From: Choanephora cucurbitarum
Taxonomy: Eukaryota; Mucoromycota; Mucoromycetes; Mucorales; Choanephoraceae
Length of the DNA: 64,000 nt
Assembly (NCBI GenBank): GCA_025331435.1
Contig: JAIWNI010000015.1
Location: forward strand, 248,001-312,000
Reading direction: 5' to 3'
The notes below the pieces were generated by a model. That model searched no databases and was not told the DNA's origin. It saw nothing but the letters and a program-made list of their open reading frames with translations. Position numbers and translations under genes: made by a program. Positions 57,501 through 64,000 of this stretch are shown one piece after another (positions within the stretch are counted from its first letter, which is position 1; every line of letters begins with the position of its first letter).

Positions 57501-58878
57501 GAAGTCTGCAAGACCTTTGTTTGACAAGCTTTCTTGGAAACAGGCTTTAAGTGTTCTCAGAACTGTAGAGTTAGGGCACGCCTCTGATCCCCCAGGAGTT
57601 CAGCTCTATTTCGAGACTGGCAAAAAAGACAGACTTGGCCTTACTTTGTATAGATGTGTAAGAGGCACTAACTCCCTTGAGGGTGGTGTCCATCAAAATT
57701 TAATTCGAAAGTTTGGCTCGTTTGGAGCAGGACCTGCATTGGCAGATGCCATGTTGATGGAATATCGACTGCGCCATAATATTGACGTTGGAACTGCCAA
57801 TCGATGCAGCCGTCTTCATAAAGGTCACTATGATCCATGGCTAGTTCAACACATTCAATTTTTAAGAAGCAAGCTCGGTATCAATGGTTGTAAGCAACAT
57901 ATATCTGTCGATATTAATGCTTTGCATTACCAAGGTTCAAAAGAAGTTTTTAGAATTTGTCCATTTCCTGAAGATGAAATAAGAAAGCTTGGCATTGAAA
58001 GTAGCAATGGTAATACGGTTGCTTCTAGACTTTCTAATTTGACCATTCCAAAGATAGAAGATACTGTGCATCTATCTGTCAGTTCAACAAGTCGTCCGAT
58101 AAATGCCAGATACACTTACGTTGCTCATGCTCAAAGGACCAGATTTGCTGTTATTGCGGTGCATACACTAGAAGAGTTGTTCCTGTTTTCTCGGCTGTAC
58201 AACGAGCAGTTTTTAAATGTTCATAGCCCTGATTTTCAGAAATTTGCTTCCATCTGGAATGCTCATGCAAATGGTGAGAACATTTTCTACAAAACGCCAG
58301 AGCATTTGGAGAAGCACTTTGGCCACTGGAAAGAGCAGGAAGCGGCCAAGAAAACCAATAGCATTCATTATGGTATCATTGAGTCGTTTATGACTGAACA
58401 AAGATCTGTAAATGCACCTAGGCAGACTGAACAAGCTCGTGTACCTAGCCTTCCTATGACAGTAGGTAATGTCATGCTACCTGAGTCACCGTTGATCATG
58501 CCTGCCCCAACTTCTGTTCCTCCTGCTGTTGTGTTTCCATTCGAAACACAAAACATACCTTTTGCTTTTAGCATACCACGCATGCAAATTCTTCAACAAC
58601 ATCCTGTAATATCAAGCTCAGTTCCACGAGTACTGCAGCCCAATATCCACAGAACTGCTGATGTGAGAACATCCAATTTGGCAGCAGTAGCAACAGTAGT
58701 AAGACCATCTAACATTACAATAGATGTGGCTAAGCGAAGATCATGCAAAGGCTGTGGATCTCACACTTGTCCCGGCAAAATCAACAGAAAGCGGTGCCTT
58801 TTTCCAATATGCTTGAAATGCAAAAAAGAGAAAGACTGCGACGGATTGTTCGATCCAAGCAAGTGCAGTACTACATAA
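54561..58878 (+). CDS. DDE-type transposase-like protein with embedded DEDDy 3'-5' exonuclease domain
   Basis: Three exons (54561-54743, 54813-55255, 55311-58878) give about 1,397 aa. After an acidic region (residues about 90-120) there is a zinc-binding domain, CPCC at about 182 to YRCLSSGCG, with RIVDIDSCFYLMSMRYRC; from memory it resembles DUF6729. Next, MLLDGKILKGDHSFKFPKHM (Asp363) and FFTDNVKGDKNF (Asp440) resemble the first two acidic blocks of a DDE nuclease. Residues about 510-655 form a DEDDy exonuclease: FDAEW (517), a Gly-Arg-Gln-rich motif II ending GGDLGRI, and YAAIDAW (644-648). Then RGTNSLEGGVHQNL (Glu999, candidate third acidic residue), HYDPWLVQHIQFLRSK, and a C-terminal Cys cluster (CKGCGSHTCPG, CLFPICLKCKKEKDC). 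Expected to cut and join element ends in the nucleus; the exonuclease role is unknown. Confidence 0.8.
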
Positions 58879-58899
58879 TGCATTATGAATAAATTTCTT

Positions 58900-58970
58900 T
58901 TCATTTCTCTTTCTCTTTCTTTCTCTCTTTCTCTCTTTCTTTCTTTCTCTCTTTCTTTTTTCCTTCTTTT
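58900..58970 (+). repeat. CT/CTTT-rich simple repeat in transposon 3' region
   Basis: Nearly pure pyrimidine tract of CTTT and CTCTTT units between the stop codon and the right inverted repeat. It could serve as a 3'-UTR or spacer. Confidence 0.8.
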
Positions 58971-59007
58971 TATTTTTCAAAATTACTAAATTTGGAAATT
59001 GAGTTTT

Positions 59008-59035
59008 GTATCTCCCCAGACATGGCATACGAGCC
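59008..59035 (-). repeat. Right terminal inverted repeat
   Basis: Read on the minus strand it starts GGC and contains CATGTCTGGGG, matching the left end at 19 of 28 positions. Confidence 0.65.
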
Positions 59036-59043
59036 CATTACTA
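59036..59043. repeat. 8-bp target-site duplication, right copy
   Basis: CATTACTA directly outside the right inverted repeat, identical to 54340-54347. Confidence 0.75.
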
Positions 59044-60194
59044 AAGGTATTTTTTTGAGAGGTGGAAGAGTGTCACAGTCTGTAGACTTTGAGCAACAAA
59101 AGAGATTGTATATGGTCCGCATTTCCTGATTAAGTCACATTCTTTGATTTATCTTGCTTGACGTTGTAGATAAATCAAGTCTGGTGCTTGTTTATGTACA
59201 GCTCAGCCGTTACATCCAAATGGAGTGATATTCTGTATCAGCTAAAGTCATCAAAAGAATACTTTTTATATCAACCAAAAGAATGGCAATAATAACAAGA
59301 AAAAATAAGTCTATCAGCGAAGGCATCATAATCAACAAATCTGTTTCGTAACGCTCTGGTTATATGCACACATAACATTATTGTTTTTATTGATAAAGGT
59401 GATTAATTTCTTGAAGCTGATGCAGCTTCAATAATGCAGACAACAGGCCCGTTTTTCTAGTTTGATTCTTTTCTCTTGTAAATAAAATTACAGAAGAATA
59501 ACTAAGCTAGATAGCTTTATTTCTGATTCAACTACTTTGCAGAAAAGAAGACAGGGTCGTAGCTTTGCTTGTTCGTATACGAAACAAATGAACTGATCAT
59601 CCACAGTAGTCCGCATCTTCATCCAGATGTCCTTACTGATATCTATGGAACAAAAGAGTCAAAGAGAGTCTGTTCCATTCGTCTTATAGCAGAGAAGATA
59701 GATCGAAATCAGCTTCTAAACAATTGTGGGCTATCAGTTATCTAAATTGCTTCCTGTATCGATTTATCCAATTCTACTTGTTCTTTACTTTTGCTAATAT
59801 ATGTTTGTAAATAACTTATAACTTGTCAGCATATAATCCTTCAAACGGATATCTTAAATATGGCAATTGAAATACTTTTCTTATTGTAGGCATAATGGCG
59901 CTAAAAAAAATCCAAAAAATAAACAACAAGTGATTCATTCAGGCAATAAAATTTCAATCTTCGTTGTCAGATAATACAGTACCTGAATCCGCATTTCCCC
60001 CTTTATCAAAGCCAAAAATAAATGATAAAGACTTGCCAGAAACCAAACAAGTTACAGTAAACCTATATCTCTTCAACCCAACTTGGATTCGTAGTCTTAA
60101 AAAAGGATTAACCGGAGTATAATTCTTTTTATCTTTCCATTAATATTTTTTTTTTCACTTTTAGTCTTCTTTTCGTTTTTTATCTTACTACATC
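59044..60194. other. Intergenic, no gene seen
   Basis: This DNA was presumably contiguous with 53993-54339 before the insertion. An 11-bp inverted repeat (TTGATTTATCT at 59144-59154 and its complement at 59168-59178, 13-nt loop) is present. Poly-T tracts (60148-60156, 60176-60180) precede the phosphatase start. Confidence 0.5.
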
Positions 60195-61422
60195 ATGCTC
60201 GAATTTTTAGGAACGAAGGAACAAAGAGAAGCTTTCATTGATCAATACGATAACTTCCTGTTCGACTGTGATGGTAAGGGCTATCTCTTCAACTATCAAA
60301 GTCTATCCTTTTAATATGAATATCTATCTTTTTTTCAGGTGTTTTATGGGAAGGCACACGTATGTTTGATGGTGTCAAGGAAGCCATGACCTTATTGCGT
60401 GAAAAAGGTTAGCTAAGCAATTGACTGAAAAATGAAATCTAATTCGAAATAAAAGGCAAGCGCGTTTTCTTCGTGACAAACAACAGTACAAAATCTCGCT
60501 CTTCCTTCCTGAAGAAATTCGAAGGTTTCGGTATCAAAGCAACTCAAGTAAGTTTGACATTAATTGGTTCGAGTTTTGTTTAACAAAATTGTAGGAAGAA
60601 GTATTTAGTTCTGCTTTCGCTACAGCTTCTTATCTTAAGCATGTACTCAAGTTTCCTCAAGATAAGAAAGTATACATTATTGGCATGAACGGTATTCGGG
60701 ATGAGTTAGCTGCCGAGGGTATTCGTAGCTGTGGCGGTGAAGAAGATTCTGGATTGTTTGATAATGAGCCTGTACCTGATGATGAAGAGGTAAGAAGGAT
60801 GACCACTTAATTTTTCTTTTCTTAACTTTTTTTTTTAATTTAAGGTCGGTGCTGTTGTCATTGGTCTAGACACACAAGTAAACTACAAGAAATATGCAAA
60901 GGCCTTTGCTTATTTACAGAGAAACAAAGGATGTCATTTTATTGTCACTAACGAAGACAGTACATTCCCTCAACATGGTGCCTTTTATCCCGGTGCTGGC
61001 TCTATTGCTGCACCTATCATTACTGCTCTTGGAAGACGCCCTGATGCTGTCTTGGGCAAGCCTGCCCAAAATATGTTGGAGGCTATTTTTGCTGAGTAAG
61101 TGATCATTTAGTTACGGGTAGACATAACTTAGAGTGAGAGAGAGAAAACTTACGATCTCTCTATCAGATACAAGCTTGATCCCAAAAAGACCTGTATGAT
61201 TGGTGATAGATTAGACACAGATATTGAGTTTGGTTTAAATGGCGGTATTGATACTCTCTGTGTGTTGACAGGTAATTAGCATTCAATCCCCGAAGCATCA
61301 CACACTCTCACATATTTCTTTCTTTTCTTCCAGGTATTACTACAAAGGAAAAGTTACTCTCACCCGACAACAAGGTTAAATCAACTTATTATATGAATGC
61401 TTTCGGTGATTTTGCTGCCTAA
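60195..61422 (+). CDS. PHO13: HAD phosphatase, 4-nitrophenylphosphatase / phosphoglycolate phosphatase (Pho13 type)
   Basis: A multi-exon gene from ATG 60195 (MLEFLGTKEQREAF) to TAA 61420-61422 (ending NAFGDFAA). Motif I YDNFLFDCDG (nucleophile Asp, acid/base DxD) is split by an intron before VLWEGTRMFDG. Motif II is FFVTNNSTKSRSSF. The C2-type cap follows, with VGAVVIGLDTQVNYKKYAKA and FIVTNEDSTFPQHGAFYPG. Motif III/IV are LGKPAQNMLEAIF and CMIGDRLDTDIEFG, then GIDTLCVLTG. These are diagnostic of the Pho13/PGP family, which clears metabolic side products such as 2-phosphoglycolate or 2-phospho-lactate. Cytosolic, with no targeting signal seen. About seven exons with short introns. Confidence 0.92.
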
Positions 61423-61604
61423 CAATAGTAATAAAGAACATCGCATTTAGACTGTCTGTACATGCCTGTAAGAGGTCACGCAGGTAACTGACCATTTCAA
61501 GTTCCGTGTCTCACCTTTAAATTTTTTGGGCTTTATTTGGTTTACTCTCCTCTCTTTTTTTTAATTCTTTTTTTTTTTAAGTTTGTAAACAACATAATAA
61601 CAAA

Positions 61605-62519
61605 ATGAGCAAAGCCGTATGTATAACATCTCTATCTATGGACACAAAAGAAAAGAGAAAGCCGTTAGCTAACACTTGATGTTTTTTCTTGATAAATAGC
61701 CTACTCAAGAACAACTCGATGGTAAGTAGTGTGAGATTGCTTTTACTTGTTCCAAAAAGCTCATCATCTCCACTTAGAATGGAAGGAAGCCTTCTCTTTA
61801 TATGACAAGAAGGGTAACAGCACTGTTTCCTCTGCTAATCTTGGTGACCTTTTGAGAGGTCTTGGTCAAAACCCTACTCAAGCTGAAGTCGCTGAGCTTG
61901 TTAAGGATACTGCCAAATCCAAGGGCGTACCTGAAACACAAGGTAAAGAAACACAAAACGCGCTTTTATCTTTCTCTTTGTTTTCCTACAACATACGATG
62001 TAATGAAAGGCAAAGGCAAAGAGAAAACTCATATATATGTATATATGAGGAAAGGGGGAAGGGGAGAGGAGAAAGGAGCAAGCAAAGGAAAAGATAAGAA
62101 AGAAGGTTGGGCTTAACCACTCTTCATGTATAGAATTCGATATTGATTTCGGTACATTTTTGTCTATTCTTACCCGCCCTGATGGCTTCAAGCCTGCTGG
62201 TACCTCTCAAGAATTCATCCAAGGTTTCCAAGTCTTTGATAAGGAAGGTGATGGCTACATTTCTGCTGGTGAATTGCGCTATGGTAAAAAAAAAAAACTG
62301 TTTGATTTTTCATATTTCATTTACTAAGCCCAATTTTAGTCTTGACCAACCTTGGTGAGAAATTGACTGAAGATGAAGTGAACGAACTTTTGAAGGAAGT
62401 TGAAGTTGGCAAAGATGGTCGCATTAACTATGTTGGTAAGTTTGCTTTGCTTGTTTGCTTGTGTGTTTACTCACGTTTCTTTTTGTAAAGATTTTGTCAC
62501 TGTCATCTTGTCCAACTAA
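61605..62519 (+). CDS. Calmodulin-like myosin essential light chain
   Basis: Small exons are joined as MSKA | PTQEQLD | [20 protein letters not shown] ... VPETQ | [16 protein letters not shown] ... ELRY | [20 protein letters not shown] | DFVTVILSN, with stop at 62517-62519. The protein is about 150 aa with four EF-hand positions. The first loop ([11 protein letters not shown]) and the third ([12 protein letters not shown]) resemble EF hands, but several ligands are missing in the others ([12 protein letters not shown]), as in essential light chains of the Mlc1/Cdc4 group. These bind IQ motifs of class V and type II myosins. Its presence 7.6 kb from the myosin V start codon suggests the partner. 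The first two coding exons are only about 12 and 22 nt long. Confidence 0.83.
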
Positions 62520-63576
62520 ACCTCTTCTACTAACGAATTATAACCCCTTCTTTCTTTATCAACGTGTTTTATAAATAATAATAAAAAATCAAGAGAGAGG
62601 AAAACCAATCTTTTGTTCAACTAAAAAAAAAGTGACATCAGAGCTCTAAGCATATCTTGATATGCTTGATAGTTTAGATTGAAAGCTAGAAGAGAGAGAG
62701 CAGCCAGTTTATTCTTATTTGGAAAGTGCCATCTCTTGCTACTCAGTATACCATCACTTGTAGATATTTCTGTAAAATACGTCTAGTTCTTTTCGTGATC
62801 TAATTTCAATGGCATGGTGAGACAGCCTGTGGCTAACGGAAGGAGGTAGCTCCAATCCGACTCTTATATCAAGTCTTCCTTGTTTCATTGGAAATGGTTA
62901 TACATGTTTTTTTGTTATTCATTTTTGTCAAAAAATATACATTCACTTCAGAAGTATGAGCAGTTACGAAAAATTGAAATAGAAAGCCAGTTTCAATTGG
63001 CCATAAATGTGCCATTGCCGTTTATGTAGCAAGTTCTATTTGTTTGTCTAACAATATCTGAATAGAAGTTAATTCATTTCATGCCAAGATGTGATGGATA
63101 AACCAACTTAAACTCTTTGCTCATAGTTTATTGGAAGGGAACAATACTTTCTTCTTAATGGAATGCAATCAATATAATTGATATTAATGGCATAGATTTT
63201 TTGAGCCTTGGAAGAACGATCAGTTGTTAATGTGGCTCTCTCTTTTGCGATGAGTTACAAAATAAGTGAATTTCTTAATTCCCTTTCTTATTCTCGAGAC
63301 TAAACAAACTCACAAAGACATTATTGTTCCCTTTTTCAGGTTTCAGGCTGTAGTGAATATAAGACTTTCAGATCAAATGGGTCAAGTGAGCTGCTTTTCA
63401 GTCATTTCTAGCTATCAAATCTTGTTCTTCAATTAGAAAATTGGATTTAAAAAAAAAGCTGGCTGAATTTGAACATTAAAACCTGTAAAAAGCTGCCAAC
63501 TTGTAATTTAATAAAAAGGGGAAAATTAAAGTCATCATTTTCACTCACTGTTCTTTTTATTTTACGTGTATTTTCC
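62520..63576. other. Intergenic, no gene seen
   Basis: About 1 kb AT-rich spacer, 3' flank of the light-chain gene and promoter of the p24 gene. The in-frame ATG at 63469 upstream of the p24 signal peptide is probably not used. Confidence 0.5.
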
Positions 63577-64000
63577 ATGTTTTATTTCTACTTATTAGTG
63601 GCATTGATTGCTGCTTTACTGACTGGACCTAAAGGCACTGAGGCCACTGCTTTGACTTACAGCTTACTCGCCAATGAAAAAGTCTGTTTTCATCAATGGG
63701 TAGATCTTCCAGGCAAAAAACTTGGTTTTTATTTCGCGGTAAGATAGACCAAAGACACGCTTTCGATGTAATTAATCAGTCTCCAGGTTCAACAAGGTGG
63801 TTCATTTGATGTAGATTACCAAGTACTCAACCCTGATGACAGTGTTATTTTGGAAGGTGAACAGGAGCGTCAAGGCGATTTCGTGTTCACCGGCAACCAA
63901 GTAGGTGAATACTCATTTTGTTTCTCCAACGACAAGTCATCATGGGCAGAAAAGCTTGTTGATTTCGAAATCACCATGGAAAACGAAGTTCGTCCTGAAT
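63577..64000 (+). CDS. p24 family (emp24/GOLD) cargo receptor, 5' part only
   Basis: Start at ATG 63577 with a signal peptide (MFYFYLLVALIAALLTGP). Exon 1 ends at 63738 and exon 2 begins at 63787 (GCG|GTT, giving FYFAVQQGGSFDVDYQV). The GOLD domain is clear: EKVCFHQWVDLPGKKLGFYF, then GDFVFTGNQVGEYSFCFSND with its two conserved Cys. The C-terminal coiled coil, membrane span and cytosolic tail are beyond the window. p24 proteins sort GPI-anchored and other cargo into COPII/COPI vesicles at the ER-Golgi boundary. Subfamily (Emp24, Erv25, Erp) is not decided from this part. Confidence 0.87.

Larger units (their letters stand above)
54348..59035 (+). mobile_element. DNA transposon, 4,688 bp, with exonuclease-containing transposase
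   Basis: The element is bounded by identical 8-bp direct repeats (CATTACTA at 54340-54347 and 59036-59043). It has imperfect 28-bp terminal inverted repeats (54348-54375 and 59008-59035), 19 of 28 positions matching, including the core CATG-Y-CTGGGG-R-GA and the outer GGC. Inside is one gene (54561-58878) whose introns and frame are intact. The 8-bp duplication is usual for hAT, P and KDZ-type (Kyakuja/Dileera/Zisupton) elements, but the protein does not look like canonical hAT or P. A (CTTT)n-rich tract lies between the gene and the right end. The pair of intact TSD and intact ORF suggests a recent insertion. Superfamily placement is unresolved. Confidence 0.75.

Noticed and set aside
55480..58583. 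Many minus-strand ORFs opposite the transposase
   Set aside because: Shadows of a well-supported 1,397-aa plus-strand gene.
58983..58989. ATTACTA inside the element near its right end, as alternative target-site duplication
   Set aside because: Only 7 bp match and it is not next to the inverted repeat; the copy at 59036-59043 matches over 8 bp and abuts it.
58741..59028. Minus-strand frame rich in Lys/Arg/Glu
   Set aside because: Generated by the CT-rich simple repeat and antisense of the Cys cluster.
1..64000. CRISPR arrays, rRNA genes, bacterial operons
   Set aside because: None seen; gene structure with spliceosomal introns throughout excludes a prokaryotic source.

Overview
This window looks like nuclear DNA from an early-diverging filamentous fungus, most likely Mucoromycota (Mucorales type). 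The evidence is AT-rich intergenic DNA, genes split by very short GT-AG introns (mostly about 50-65 nt), and fungal proteins such as a class V myosin, an F-BAR/DEP/RhoGAP protein, a Clg1-like cyclin, a DUF1752 protein and the uracil-catabolism enzyme URC1. Exon joins below were worked out by eye from splice sites, reading phase and known protein families.

Layout. At 1-317 (minus) is the start of a JmjN/JmjC histone demethylase that runs off the left edge. At 318-3584 I find no convincing gene. A UBXN7/Ubx5-like p97 adaptor lies at 3585-5271 (minus). From 5272 to 9193 the DNA is sparse and holds only a small predicted secreted protein. A small orphan gene precedes COG8 (9945-12338), which is followed by a bacterial-type cytidylate kinase, two small SMP-motif proteins, an Rgd2-like RhoGAP and a GT31 glycosyltransferase (to 20321).

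A cPLA2-type phospholipase (22700-24999) is followed by a divergent pair, URC1 (GTP cyclohydrolase II-like) and uracil phosphoribosyltransferase, sharing a 261-bp intergenic region. This is a nucleus of the URC uracil-catabolic pathway. Next come a Tgl2-like lipase, a SET/MYND protein, an F-box protein, tafazzin, a gelsolin/severin-type actin regulator, a DUF1752 protein, a polyQ-rich Clg1-like cyclin, tRNA-Gly(GCC), a subtilisin-like protease with a hydrophobic C-terminal tail, and class V myosin (48455-53992, minus).

The most notable feature is at 54348-59035. It is a complete, apparently intact DNA transposon with an 8-bp target-site duplication (CATTACTA) and imperfect 28-bp terminal inverted repeats. 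It carries one gene of about 1,397 aa in which a DEDDy (RNase D/WRN-type) 3'-5' exonuclease domain sits inside what looks like a DDE-type transposase, between an N-terminal zinc-binding region and a C-terminal Cys cluster. It inserted about 350 bp upstream of the myosin V start codon. To its right are a PHO13-type HAD phosphatase, a myosin essential light-chain/calmodulin-like gene (a plausible partner of the nearby myosin V) and the first exons of a p24 (emp24/GOLD) cargo receptor cut by the right edge.

Functional themes are membrane traffic and actin transport (COG8, p24, myosin V with light chain, severin, RhoGAP), lipid metabolism (cPLA2, lipase, tafazzin), pyrimidine metabolism (URC1, UPRT, cytidylate kinase) and one mobile element of unusual domain composition.
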